A stretch of 64,000 bases of DNA from NCBI GenBank assembly GCA_902545635.1, contig CACCGT010000001.1, positions 62,001-126,000 on the forward strand, in the 5' to 3' direction. This stretch comes from an uncultured Pelagibacteraceae bacterium. Its GTDB lineage: Bacteria; Pseudomonadota; Alphaproteobacteria; Pelagibacterales; Pelagibacteraceae. Every line of letters starts with the position of its first letter. Position 1 is the stretch's first letter. Below are positions 37,829 to 47,770 of this stretch, in pieces. A program made the position numbers and the translations under genes. Below the pieces are notes generated by a model. That model did not search any database, was not told where the DNA came from, and worked only from the letters and a program-made list of their open reading frames with translations.

Positions 37829-39316
37829 TTACTGAACACTTACTGTGTGCCATCTAATAGAAAAATACTCAACTTCGTCAAGATTTTTAACTCTAGAAGA
37901 TGTAACAACAAGTCGAGACACATGGTAAGGAATCATTGTTCCAGACTCTTCCCATAATGTTTTCTGAGCATTGATGTATGCTGCTTTTCTTTTGCTAAAA
38001 TTTAACTCACCTCTAGCGTCAGCTAAATTCTTATCAAAAGAAGCACTTTTATAGAATGACTCGTTCCATTTTGCTTCGCTGTGATAAGCCTCATGCAAAA
38101 TACTATCTGCTGGTCTCTCATTCCAACGCGTCATTGCTACAGCCTTTTTCATCCAAGTTTCATTCCAATAACTTTTTGAAGGTGTCATTTGAATATCTGC
38201 TCTGATATTAGCTTTAGCAAATTGTTGTTGTAAAACTTCAGCTATAGTTGGCCAAGTTGGTTCTTTTGTAGATACATGAATTGTGAAATCAATACCATCT
38301 GGGTAACCTGCCTCTGCAAGCAATTTTTTTGCTGTAGCTGGTTGTGGTGGACAATTCTTTTTCATTCTATATTGATCTGATGGTGCAACAGGAGTATCGC
38401 AAGATACAGTTGCTGCTCCAGCCATAACAAGATCAACAAGTTCTTGTCTATCCACAGCTATTCTGACAGCTTTTCTTACTCTAGGGTCATCAAATGGAGC
38501 TACGTCAGTTCTCATTACCATACCTCTCCAGTTTCCTGTGGGTATAACTGAAACGTCAAATTTTGAATTACCATCAAATATTTTTTTCTGATTGAATGGA
38601 ACATATCTATTCATATCTATTTGACCTGTAAGTAAGGCTTGAATTCTAGCTTGACCATCTGGGATAGCTATTACATGTACCTCAGCGAGTTTCGGTGCTC
38701 CTTCCCAGTAATCTGGGTTAGCTTTAAGAATTGTAGTTCCTTCAGCATCAAACTTATCAACCATAAATGGTCCAGTTCCAATACCTGTTTTCCCAATAGT
38801 ATCGCCTGATCCATTTGGTATCATTCTTAATCTATAATCAGTTAATAAAAGTGGAAAATCTGCGAATGATGTGTTCAACTTTATTTTTACTGTATGTGAG
38901 TCAACAACTTCAATATCTGTTACTGCACTCATACTCTTCTTAGCAGGCGAACCAATTTCAGGATCTTTAACTCTCATCAAAGAGTATTTTACATCCTCTG
39001 CATCAAAATCAGATCCATCATGGAATTTAACACCTTTTCTTAAGTTAAAAGTCCATTCTGTTGCATCTGCGTTACCTGACCAGTCAGTAGCTAACTCAGG
39101 AGAAGTAACTCCTTTAAGATCTTTTCTAACAAGACGGTTTTGAGTCATTATTACTACTTGAAATAGTCTTCCTTTAGTAATCGCATCTAAATTTGTATCT
39201 TTTCCAAAACCAAGATCATGAGATAACTTAAAAACCCCACTTGATGCGTTGGCAAATGAAAATGTTACAAATAGTGATACCAATAAAATTGATATCAATT
39301 TTAAAATGTTTTTCAT
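37829..39316 (-). CDS. ABC transporter substrate-binding protein, family 5
   Basis: Signal peptide; DATEWTFNLRKGVKFHDGSDFDAEDVKYSL; DDPRVRKAVRIAVDRQELVDLV. Confidence 0.92.
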   Translation of the reverse strand: MKNILKLISILLVSLFVTFSFANASSGVFKLSHDLGFGKDTNLDAITKGRLFQVVIMTQNRLVRKDLKGVTSPELATDWSGNADATEWTFNLRKGVKFHDGSDFDAEDVKYSLMRVKDPEIGSPAKKSMSAVTDIEVVDSHTVKIKLNTSFADFPLLLTDYRLRMIPNGSGDTIGKTGIGTGPFMVDKFDAEGTTILKANPDYWEGAPKLAEVHVIAIPDGQARIQALLTGQIDMNRYVPFNQKKIFDGNSKFDVSVIPTGNWRGMVMRTDVAPFDDPRVRKAVRIAVDRQELVDLVMAGAATVSCDTPVAPSDQYRMKKNCPPQPATAKKLLAEAGYPDGIDFTIHVSTKEPTWPTIAEVLQQQFAKANIRADIQMTPSKSYWNETWMKKAVAMTRWNERPADSILHEAYHSEAKWNESFYKSASFDKNLADARGELNFSKRKAAYINAQKTLWEESGTMIPYHVSRLVVTSSRVKNLDEVEYFSIRWHTVSVQ

Positions 39317-39432
39317 AATTTCCTCTCTTTAAAAAAACAAAAGGTAACAATTAGATACTTATATAGCAACAGTCAAAATGGACATTTTTTATTTATTTTA
39401 TTGGTGTATTCTGATTATCTACAAAAAAAATA

Positions 39433-40650
39433 ATGAATGATTTAATCAATAAATATAGGTTTACTGTAAAGCCTGTTTGCCTTGAAAATTCTAATTCATT
39501 AGAGCTTGCAAGATCGATTCAAGTTCATCCCTTAACTTATCAAGAATTACCATATGACCCAGAGTATTCAAATTATGCAGGAAGATTAACTCTTGAAAAA
39601 TTATCTAATGTCAGTCCTGAAGAAATGTACTGGAAAGCAAGGAGAGAAATTATTTTTAGGCATACTGGAGAGCATCCATTTGAAATATCAGGACCAGATG
39701 CCCTTAAATTTTTACAAAAAATATTTCCAAGAGATATTTCAAAAATCGCTGTTGGAAGATGTTCATATCAATTTGCTTGTTATCATGATGGTGGGATGAT
39801 TACTGATGGTATACTTTTAAGAATTGATAAAGATAAATATTGGTTTGCACAAGCGGATGGTGACCTATTTTCTTGGTATAAAGCACATTCTAAAAATTTA
39901 AATGTAGAGATCAATGATCCAAATGTTTGGGTAAGCCAGGTTCAAGGTCCATTGTCCATGAAACTACTTGAAAATTTAAGTAATGGTTTTTCAGAGAATG
40001 ATTGGAGATATTTTGATTGGAAAGAGTTACAAATTTTAGATCAAAGAGTAATAGTAAGTAGAAGTGGTTTTACTAATGAACTTGGTTGGGAAATTTATTT
40101 TAGGCCTGAAAATGAAACAGAGAAAATTGGAGATTATATTCTTGAGCAAGGAAAAAAATTAGGCATGATATTGGTAGCTACACCAGGATTTAGATGTCGA
40201 AGAATTGAAGCTGGACTTTTATCTGCTGGACAAGATTTTTCAAAAAATACCAATCCTTTTTCAGTTGGACTTGGAAGATTTATAAATTTTGATAAAGAGA
40301 ATTTTATTGGAAAAGAGGCACTTATGTCATCAGATAAAAAATGTAAGACTTGGGGAATTCGGATTGTGTCTGGAACAGCAATTAAAGGAGAGAGTATTAG
40401 ATTAAATGAAAAAGAAATCGGTAAAATAACTTCTAGCACATGGTCTCCTTATCAAGTTTGTGGTGTAGGTATAGTGCACCTTAACAATAATGAAAATGGA
40501 CCAGGTGATATAGTTGATGTCAAATGTACAGATGGGAAATTACATAAAGGTCAAATCTGCAAATTGCCAATGTATGATGAACAGGGAGAAATAGTTAGAG
40601 GTATAAACAGAAATATCCCAAATGAGCCCAAACCTTGGGTTGGTGTTTAA
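39433..40650 (+). CDS. GcvT-family aminomethyltransferase / demethylase-like protein
   Basis: HTGEHPFEISGPDALKFLQKIFPRDISK; SRSGFTNELGWEIYFRP; CRRIEAGLLSAGQDF. Confidence 0.85.
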   Translation: MNDLINKYRFTVKPVCLENSNSLELARSIQVHPLTYQELPYDPEYSNYAGRLTLEKLSNVSPEEMYWKARREIIFRHTGEHPFEISGPDALKFLQKIFPRDISKIAVGRCSYQFACYHDGGMITDGILLRIDKDKYWFAQADGDLFSWYKAHSKNLNVEINDPNVWVSQVQGPLSMKLLENLSNGFSENDWRYFDWKELQILDQRVIVSRSGFTNELGWEIYFRPENETEKIGDYILEQGKKLGMILVATPGFRCRRIEAGLLSAGQDFSKNTNPFSVGLGRFINFDKENFIGKEALMSSDKKCKTWGIRIVSGTAIKGESIRLNEKEIGKITSSTWSPYQVCGVGIVHLNNNENGPGDIVDVKCTDGKLHKGQICKLPMYDEQGEIVRGINRNIPNEPKPWVGV

Positions 40651-40675
40651 GCTTAAATTTTTAAAAATATAATTA

Positions 40676-41368
40676 GTGAATATAAAAAAAAAAATAATTA
40701 CTATTGGGGGTGGAGGGTTTACTCATAACCAAGATGATGATCAGGAACAATTCATTTTAGAATGTATTAACAAAGAAAATTGCTCATTAGGATTTTTGCC
40801 AACAGCTAGTAACGATGACTCAAGCAAAACTAAGCTCTTTTATAAAAGATTTGAAGTTTCAGGTTTAAATGTGTCTCACTTTAATCTTATCTCTAGCGTA
40901 AAAGGTTTTGAAAATTGGCTTTCGAAACTTGATGTAGTTTATGTTGGTGGTGGAAATACAAAATTCATGCTCAAATATTGGAAAGAAAATAATTTAATTG
41001 GGCTTTTTAAAGAAGTCTACAATTCAGGTACAATTCTATCAGGTATAAGTGCTGGTGCCGCGTGTTGGTTCGATTGCTTTCTAACTGACTCAGATGGACC
41101 TGGATTTAAATCTATGAATGGCATTGGATTATTATCTGGAAGTTTTACACCACATTATTCGGACTCAAAAAGAGCGGAAAAATATAGAGAAAATATTAAA
41201 AACAAAACTTTGCCTAATGGTATTGCTGTTGATGATGGTGTTGCAGTACTTTTTATTGACGGAAAACCAACAGAGGTTTATTCTTCTAGAAAAGGTCATA
41301 ATGCTTATTTTGTTAATCAAAATAAACAATTTAACTTAAAAGAATACATTAAAATGAACAATGAGTGA
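40676..41368 (+). CDS. Peptidase E / S51 family
   Basis: VVYVGGGNTKFMLKYW; LSGISAGAACWFD nucleophile-elbow motif; GTG start. Confidence 0.85.
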   Translation: MNIKKKIITIGGGGFTHNQDDDQEQFILECINKENCSLGFLPTASNDDSSKTKLFYKRFEVSGLNVSHFNLISSVKGFENWLSKLDVVYVGGGNTKFMLKYWKENNLIGLFKEVYNSGTILSGISAGAACWFDCFLTDSDGPGFKSMNGIGLLSGSFTPHYSDSKRAEKYRENIKNKTLPNGIAVDDGVAVLFIDGKPTEVYSSRKGHNAYFVNQNKQFNLKEYIKMNNE

Positions 41369-42524
41369 TAATATTTTACCAAGTCAAAAAATCTTTAGCA
41401 TAAAAGATGCGAGAGAACTATCACGTAAACGTCTTCCTAAACTAGTTTTTGATTTTATTGATGGTGCGTCTGGAGATGAGAAACTTGCCGAAATCAACAG
41501 TATAGCTCTAGACCAAATTAGATTAGAGCCCAAAGTTTTAAGAAATGTTGAAAAAAGATCTCTTAAAAAAAAAGTATTAGGATACGAATTTAATTTTCCA
41601 TTTGGTTTTGCTCCAATGGGAATGACTAATTTGTCTTGGCCAGGAGCAGACTCTATGTTAGCCGCTGAAAGTGCAAGAAATAATATTCCAACCTGTGTTT
41701 CTATGGCTTCTACTACAACATTAGAAAAGATGTATGAACTCTCAGAAGGTCATTCTTGGATGCAGTTATATATTTTCCAAGATGAAAATTTTGTGATGGA
41801 GCTTTTGGAAAGAGCAAAAAATACTGGTTACGAGGTAGCAATTTTAACTGTAGATGTACCAGTTTTATCTAGAAGAACTAGAGATGATAAAAATGGTTTC
41901 TCTTATCCTTTTAAGATAGGTCCAAAACAATTTTTTGATTTTGCAACTCATCCGACTTGGTCTCTATCAACTTTGATGAGTGGAATTCCAAAGCCTATGA
42001 ATTATGTAACATCAAAAAGTGGAGATGGAATTTTTAAAAGAAAAGAAAGTAGAGGATCTACTGATTGGAATACACTTAAAAGAGTAAGGGATAAATGGAA
42101 GGGCAAACTTATTGTTAAAGGAGTAATGTCTCCAGATGATGCAATAAAAATAAAAGAAGCCGGTGCGGATGCCATTCAAGTTTCAAATCATGGAGGTAGG
42201 CAATTAGACAGTGCCACAGCAGCAATAAATATGCTTCCATTGATTAGAAAATCAGTTGGAAATAATTTTCCTTTAATCTTTGATAGTGGAATAAGAAGTG
42301 GAAGCGATATAGTAAGAGCGCTAGCATTTGGCGCAGATTATGCAATGATTGGAAGACCCGTTATGTATGCAATGGGAGCTGATGGAAAAAAAGGATTAAG
42401 AAGAATAGTTGAGATTATAAAAGAGGAAGTTAGCACAACACTAGGGTTAGTTGGATTAAATGATATTAATGAAGTAACATCTGAGATAGTAATAGAGAAT
42501 ACTATTAATAAGGTAAAATACTAA
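41361..42524 (+). CDS. FMN-dependent alpha-hydroxy acid dehydrogenase/oxidase (LldD-like)
   Basis: FGFAPMGMTNLSWPGADSMLA; VSNHGGRQLDSATAAINMLP; FDSGIRSGSDIVRALAFGADYAMIGRP. Confidence 0.92.
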   Translation: MSDNILPSQKIFSIKDARELSRKRLPKLVFDFIDGASGDEKLAEINSIALDQIRLEPKVLRNVEKRSLKKKVLGYEFNFPFGFAPMGMTNLSWPGADSMLAAESARNNIPTCVSMASTTTLEKMYELSEGHSWMQLYIFQDENFVMELLERAKNTGYEVAILTVDVPVLSRRTRDDKNGFSYPFKIGPKQFFDFATHPTWSLSTLMSGIPKPMNYVTSKSGDGIFKRKESRGSTDWNTLKRVRDKWKGKLIVKGVMSPDDAIKIKEAGADAIQVSNHGGRQLDSATAAINMLPLIRKSVGNNFPLIFDSGIRSGSDIVRALAFGADYAMIGRPVMYAMGADGKKGLRRIVEIIKEEVSTTLGLVGLNDINEVTSEIVIENTINKVKY

Positions 42525-44267
42525 ATGAATGAGAATAAAATTAGAGGTGGAGCATTATTAGCTAGAGCTTTAAAAGATAAGGGAATTAGTAAAGTTTTTA
42601 CTCTTGCAGGAGGTTTTTGTAATCCAGCAATTGAAGGATTTGCTGAGTGTCAAATTGAAGTGATAAATACACCTCATGAACAAATTGCAGGACATTTAGC
42701 AGATGGCAATACAAGAATAACTCGTAAACCATCAGTATGCTTAGTTGGACCAGAAGGATTTACTAACGCAGTCCCCTCTATGATGGAGGCTTGGGGTGAG
42801 AGAAGTCCTGTTATTTATATTACTGGTTCTAGCAGTCTTAAAAGGCAAGGTTCAGGTGGATTCAAAGAAATAGATGATGTTTCAATAGCAGCACCTTTAA
42901 CTAAATACAGTGCAAGCATTACTGATGGAACTAGAATTAGAGAATTCGTCGACAAAGCATATCATATTGCTACCAACGGTTATCCTGGGGCTGTTCATCT
43001 TAGTCTGCCAGTAGATATTATGTTTTCATCTTTTGCAGAAGAAGTAGGATTAGAGGAGAGGCCATTTTCTCACAAAGCTAAACCTTTAGCTAAAGCTTGG
43101 CCAGATCCAAATTCTCTATCAGAAGTTTTAGAACTTGCTTGTAATGCTAAAAAACCAATTATAATAGGTGGCCATGGAATTTGGTGGTCACATTCAGAAA
43201 AAAATCTTGAAGCAGCTGGTAATAAATTAAATATACCAATTTTTAATGTCCCATATCATCAAAAATTATTAGGTGAGGAAGCAAATGCTTATATGGGATT
43301 AGCTGATATACACCAATATCCTCCTTCAGAATATGCGTTACAAAATTCTGATTTATTGCTTGTTATTGGAGCACGTTTAGACAATCAAATGAATTTTGGA
43401 AATCCACCTTTTATACCAAAATCAACAAAGTTGGTATGTATTAATGGCTCCCATGAGGAAATCGAACTTAATAGAGCAGCTGATTTTTGTTTACTAAGCG
43501 ATCCTGGTGTTTTTTTAGATACATTATCTAATTTAAAGAAAAATAATAAATGGAATTTAGATACAACTTGGTTCGAAGAAAATAAGAAAAAGAAAAAAGA
43601 ATGGGTAGATAAATCTTTGAAAGATTTAGAAATTGAGGCTGAAGCATCAAAAAAAAATGGTGGTAAAATTCATCCTCTACAACTTTCATTAGATGTCCAA
43701 CAAGCAATGGGCGAAAATGACTGGCTTGTTATAGATGGTGGGAATACACATTTCTGGTCAGAAATTGCAATTAATATTGCAGGTGCAAAAGGTAAAAAAT
43801 TAAAAGGTATCTTGCACCCTGGAACATTTAGTATGTTAGGTGTTGGTGTTTCGTTTGCTTTATCTGCTAAAAATCATAATCCAGATTCAAATGTTGTTCT
43901 TATAAGTGGAGATGGTGCGTTTTTATCAGGAGGTATGTCTATTGAAAGTGTATTTTATGAAAAAAAACCTATTACTGTTGTAATTGATAACAATGGTGGA
44001 CTGGCCTCAATTGGACAACAACAAGAGAGATTATTTAAAAGTGGGAAAAGCGTTGCAACTGATTTTAGAGACATCCCATTTCATAAGATTTTTGAGGGTT
44101 TTGGAGGGTATGGAGAATTAGTTAATAAAAGAGAAGAGCTAGCACCAGCACTTAAAAGGGCAATGGAAAGTGGAAAACCTGCATGTGTAAATGTTAAAGC
44201 AAAACCAGTATTAAGCCCAATAGTCTCTGCCGTTGCAAGCAAAAGAGAGAAGTCATCAATAGAATAA
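42525..44267 (+). CDS. Thiamine-pyrophosphate enzyme, acetolactate synthase-like family
   Basis: NTPHEQIAGHLADGNTRITRKPSVCLVGPEGFTN; TPP motif SGDGAFLSGGMSIESVFYEKKPITVVIDNNGG. Confidence 0.9.
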   Translation: MNENKIRGGALLARALKDKGISKVFTLAGGFCNPAIEGFAECQIEVINTPHEQIAGHLADGNTRITRKPSVCLVGPEGFTNAVPSMMEAWGERSPVIYITGSSSLKRQGSGGFKEIDDVSIAAPLTKYSASITDGTRIREFVDKAYHIATNGYPGAVHLSLPVDIMFSSFAEEVGLEERPFSHKAKPLAKAWPDPNSLSEVLELACNAKKPIIIGGHGIWWSHSEKNLEAAGNKLNIPIFNVPYHQKLLGEEANAYMGLADIHQYPPSEYALQNSDLLLVIGARLDNQMNFGNPPFIPKSTKLVCINGSHEEIELNRAADFCLLSDPGVFLDTLSNLKKNNKWNLDTTWFEENKKKKKEWVDKSLKDLEIEAEASKKNGGKIHPLQLSLDVQQAMGENDWLVIDGGNTHFWSEIAINIAGAKGKKLKGILHPGTFSMLGVGVSFALSAKNHNPDSNVVLISGDGAFLSGGMSIESVFYEKKPITVVIDNNGGLASIGQQQERLFKSGKSVATDFRDIPFHKIFEGFGGYGELVNKREELAPALKRAMESGKPACVNVKAKPVLSPIVSAVASKREKSSIE

Positions 44268-44268
44268 A

Positions 44269-44604
44269 ATGGCAATATTTTCATCACACTTATTAGATGC
44301 TATTAATGGATCTCATGCTGGGAATATTGATGTAATAATTTATCAACTGAAAGAAAATGGGGATAAAGAAATTTTCTTTGAAAGTAAATCCGATGATGGT
44401 GGCAGAATACATAAAGAATTTGATCTAAGTGATGATGATATCAAGTGCGAATATGAAATGATTTGCAAAACTGGTGATTATTTTTCTGAGAAAAGAATTG
44501 TTTCTGAAATAATTATTAAATTTAAAATGGAAGATAATAATAAAAAATATCATATACCCATAATAATTTCTAAAAATAGCTATACTGTATGGTGGTCAAA
44601 ATAG
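44269..44604 (+). CDS. Transthyretin-like / 5-hydroxyisourate hydrolase-family protein with non-canonical C-terminus
   Basis: SSHLLDAINGSHAGNIDVIIYQL; CKTGDYFSEKRI; KKYHIPIIISKNSYTVWWSK* (canonical family ends in YRGS). Confidence 0.82.
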   Translation: MAIFSSHLLDAINGSHAGNIDVIIYQLKENGDKEIFFESKSDDGGRIHKEFDLSDDDIKCEYEMICKTGDYFSEKRIVSEIIIKFKMEDNNKKYHIPIIISKNSYTVWWSK

Positions 44605-44605
44605 A

Positions 44606-45772
44606 ATGAGTGGTGAAAATTTAATACATCAAAAAAATATTAAATTAAATATGTCTAGGCGTATTAGGCGCACTCCATTTACTAACAAGGTTGAAGAATG
44701 TGGCGTGTCAGATTTTACCGTTGTAAACCACATGTTGTTACCAAAAGGATTTAAAAATACAGTTGAGGAAGATTACTGGCATTTAAGAGAGGAAGTTCAA
44801 GTCTGGGACGTATCTTGCCAAAGACAAGTACAAATTTCAGGTCCTGATGCAGCAAAGCTTGTACAGAAAATGACACCACGCTCAATAAAAAAAATGGAAA
44901 CTGGAAAATGTTTTTATATTCCAATAATAGATGAGACCGCAGGAATGATCAATGATCCTGTTTTACTTAAACTAGACGATGATATGTTTTGGATTTCAAT
45001 AGCTGACTCAGATATTCTGCTATGGGCAAAAGGTATTGCATTAGGTTCCGGATATAATGTTAAAATAGTAGAGCCAGATGTTTATCCATTGGCTATTCAA
45101 GGTCCTAAATCCGAAGACCTTTTGGTTTCAATATTTGGTGAAGACATAAAAAAATTAAAATTTTTCAATTTTAAAGTTTTTGATTTTTTGGGTACAAAAC
45201 AAATAATCGCAAGGTCAGGATATAGCAAGCAAGATGGTTTTGAAATTTATTTTAAAGGATTTGAAACTCATTTTAATGAAATTGAACTTGGTGAAAAGCT
45301 TTGGGATATCATTTGGGATCATGGTCAAAAATTTAATTTATCTCCAGGATGTCCAAACCTAATTGATAGAATTGAGGCAGGACTTATGTCCTATGGTAAT
45401 GATTTCACTAGAGAAAATAACCCACTAGAATGCAATCTTGAGAAATATTGTAAGCAAGAAGATGATCATGATTTTATTGGAAAAGATGCTTTAAGAAAGA
45501 TTCAATCTGAAGGAATTAAACAACAGATGAGAGGAATAATTTTTGATGGTAAACCCTGCAAACCAACAGGAGTTCCTTTGCCGGTATACTCAAAAAACAA
45601 TAAAAAGATTGGACAAATTGCTTCTGGAATTTATTCCCCAAGAATTAAGAAAAATATAGGTTTATCAATGATAAATAGAGATTTTTGGGATTTGGGTAAT
45701 GAAGTTTTTATAAACACTTTTAATGGAAAAGACAGAAAAGGCATTATAACTTCTTTACCATTTCCTGATTAA
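44606..45772 (+). CDS. GcvT-family, DmdA-like (dimethylsulfoniopropionate demethylase family)
   Basis: RRTPFTNKVEECGVSDFTVVNHMLLPKGF; WDVSCQRQVQISGPDAAKLVQKMTPR; ARSGYSKQDGFEIYF; CPNLIDRIEAGLMSYGNDF. Confidence 0.75.
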   Translation: MSGENLIHQKNIKLNMSRRIRRTPFTNKVEECGVSDFTVVNHMLLPKGFKNTVEEDYWHLREEVQVWDVSCQRQVQISGPDAAKLVQKMTPRSIKKMETGKCFYIPIIDETAGMINDPVLLKLDDDMFWISIADSDILLWAKGIALGSGYNVKIVEPDVYPLAIQGPKSEDLLVSIFGEDIKKLKFFNFKVFDFLGTKQIIARSGYSKQDGFEIYFKGFETHFNEIELGEKLWDIIWDHGQKFNLSPGCPNLIDRIEAGLMSYGNDFTRENNPLECNLEKYCKQEDDHDFIGKDALRKIQSEGIKQQMRGIIFDGKPCKPTGVPLPVYSKNNKKIGQIASGIYSPRIKKNIGLSMINRDFWDLGNEVFINTFNGKDRKGIITSLPFPD

Positions 45773-45787
45773 CCTTATATTTAAATT

Positions 45788-46912
45788 ATGTTTAAACCAG
45801 TTATAGCAGGATTTTCAAGATCACCTTTTACTATGGCTAGAAAGGGTGCCTTAATAGACTCAAAACCAGTTAATCTATTAGCAGAAGTAATTAAGGATTT
45901 AGTGTCAAAATCAAATGTTAAAAAAGACGACATTGAGGATATTGTTGTTGGTTGTGCATTTCAAACAGGAGAGCAAAGTTTTAATATTGGAAAGTTGACT
46001 ACTTTTCTCAGTGGTATGAATGTTAAAACCTCAGGAATGACGGTAGATAGATGGTGTGGCTCATCAATGGAAGCTATACATATCGCAGCTGGTAAAATTT
46101 CATTGGGTGCTGGAAAAGTATTTGTCTGTGGAGGAGTAGAAAGCATGACAAGAGTAAATACTGGTTTTGAACCAATCCCCTACCCTGAAAGTAAGACAGA
46201 TAATCCACATGTTTATTTTTCAATGGGAACAACTGCAGAAAATGTTGCAAAAAAATATAACATTTCAAGAAATGAACAACAGGAGTTTGCTATATCAAGT
46301 CATCAAAAAGCACACGAGGCTCAGACCAAAGGGAATTTTAAGAATGAAATCGTATCAATTGGTGATTGTGATACTGATGGAAATATTAGACCAAATAGTA
46401 CAATGGAAAAATTAGATGGATTAAAACTTGCTTTTGATGAAAATGGAACAGTTACAGCTGCAACTTCATCACCTTTAACAGATGGTGCAGCGGCAACTTT
46501 AATTTGTGAGGAAAGTTATGCAAAAGAAAATAATTTAAATATTTTAGGCAGAATAGTGTCTACTGCAGTTGAAGGCTGTGACCCTGATTACATGGGCCTA
46601 GGTCCAATTGGTGCTTCAAAAAAAGCTTTAAAGAGGGCAAACTTGTCAGCTGACCAAATTGATATTGTTGAATTGAATGAAGCTTTTGCTTCTCAATCAT
46701 TGGCGTGTATTAAAGATTTAGGTATAGATAAAGATAAAGTTAATTTAGATGGTGGAGCTCTTGCGCTTGGTCATCCACTTGGTGCAACAGGTGCAAGAAT
46801 TACTGGTAAAGCAGCTGATTTATTAAAAAGAGAAAATAAAAAATATGCCCTATCTACTCAGTGTATTGGTTTAGGAATGGGAATAGCTACAGTAATTGAG
46901 TCTGTAAATTAA
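45788..46912 (+). CDS. Thiolase (acetyl-CoA acetyltransferase family)
   Basis: DRWCGSSMEAIHIAAGKI; NLDGGALALGHPLGATGARI; QCIGLGMGIATVIE. Confidence 0.92.
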   Translation: MFKPVIAGFSRSPFTMARKGALIDSKPVNLLAEVIKDLVSKSNVKKDDIEDIVVGCAFQTGEQSFNIGKLTTFLSGMNVKTSGMTVDRWCGSSMEAIHIAAGKISLGAGKVFVCGGVESMTRVNTGFEPIPYPESKTDNPHVYFSMGTTAENVAKKYNISRNEQQEFAISSHQKAHEAQTKGNFKNEIVSIGDCDTDGNIRPNSTMEKLDGLKLAFDENGTVTAATSSPLTDGAAATLICEESYAKENNLNILGRIVSTAVEGCDPDYMGLGPIGASKKALKRANLSADQIDIVELNEAFASQSLACIKDLGIDKDKVNLDGGALALGHPLGATGARITGKAADLLKRENKKYALSTQCIGLGMGIATVIESVN

Positions 46913-46913
46913 A

Positions 46914-47768
46914 CTATCTATTTATTCCTCTTAATCTCTCAGATCTTCTTCTTAAAAGTTCAGCGGTTAATAAAATCAATACTGATAATATAATCAAACA
47001 GGTTGCTACAGCTAATATTGTTGGACTTAATTGTTCTCGAAGCCCAGTCCACATTTGAATTGGTATTGTAGTATTATCTAAGCCAGCTAAGAATAATACA
47101 ACGACGACCTCATCAAAAGAGGTTACAAAAGCAAAAAGACCGCCAGAAATAACTCCAGGTAATATCAAAGGTAAAGTAATTTTCATAAACGTATTATATG
47201 GACTACTTCCAAGACTTGAAGCAGCACGTGTAATACTATGATCAAAACCTGAAAGTGTTGCAGTTACAGTTATCACCACAAACGGGGTACCAAGAATAAT
47301 ATGAGCCAATATAATACCCAAATGAGTAGCTGCCAAACCTACCTTTGCCATGAAAAAGAAAATCGCTACTCCAGAAATAATTAGCGGAACTATCATCGGT
47401 GAAATTAAAATTGCCATTATTAAACCTTTGTAAGGCATATGTCTGCTGCTTAAGCCTAATGCAGCAAGAGTACCTAAAATAATTGATCCCAATGTTGCAA
47501 AAATTGCAATTATAAAACTATTTCTCGCAGCTAAACCCCATGGATTTTTTGTTCCATAAATCATATCTTTGTACCATCTCAATGAGAATGCATCAGGGTC
47601 TAATCTTTTCATTCCATCAGAAAAAACCAAAAATTCTTCTGCATTAAAAGATAATGGAAAAATTACAAATAAAGGAGCTATCAAAAAGAAAAAGACACAA
47701 CCGCAAATTAATAAATAAAAGTAATGCCAAATTCTATAATGTGGTTCTGTATATTTTGGTAATGCCAT
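46914..47768 (-). CDS. Polyamine-type ABC transporter permease (PotC-like)
   Basis: TM permease; AASSLGSSPYNTFMKITLPLILPGVISGGLFAFVTSFDEVVVVLFL. Confidence 0.9.
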   Translation of the reverse strand: MALPKYTEPHYRIWHYFYLLICGCVFFFLIAPLFVIFPLSFNAEEFLVFSDGMKRLDPDAFSLRWYKDMIYGTKNPWGLAARNSFIIAIFATLGSIILGTLAALGLSSRHMPYKGLIMAILISPMIVPLIISGVAIFFFMAKVGLAATHLGIILAHIILGTPFVVITVTATLSGFDHSITRAASSLGSSPYNTFMKITLPLILPGVISGGLFAFVTSFDEVVVVLFLAGLDNTTIPIQMWTGLREQLSPTILAVATCLIILSVLILLTAELLRRRSERLRGINR

Positions 47769-47770
47769 AA

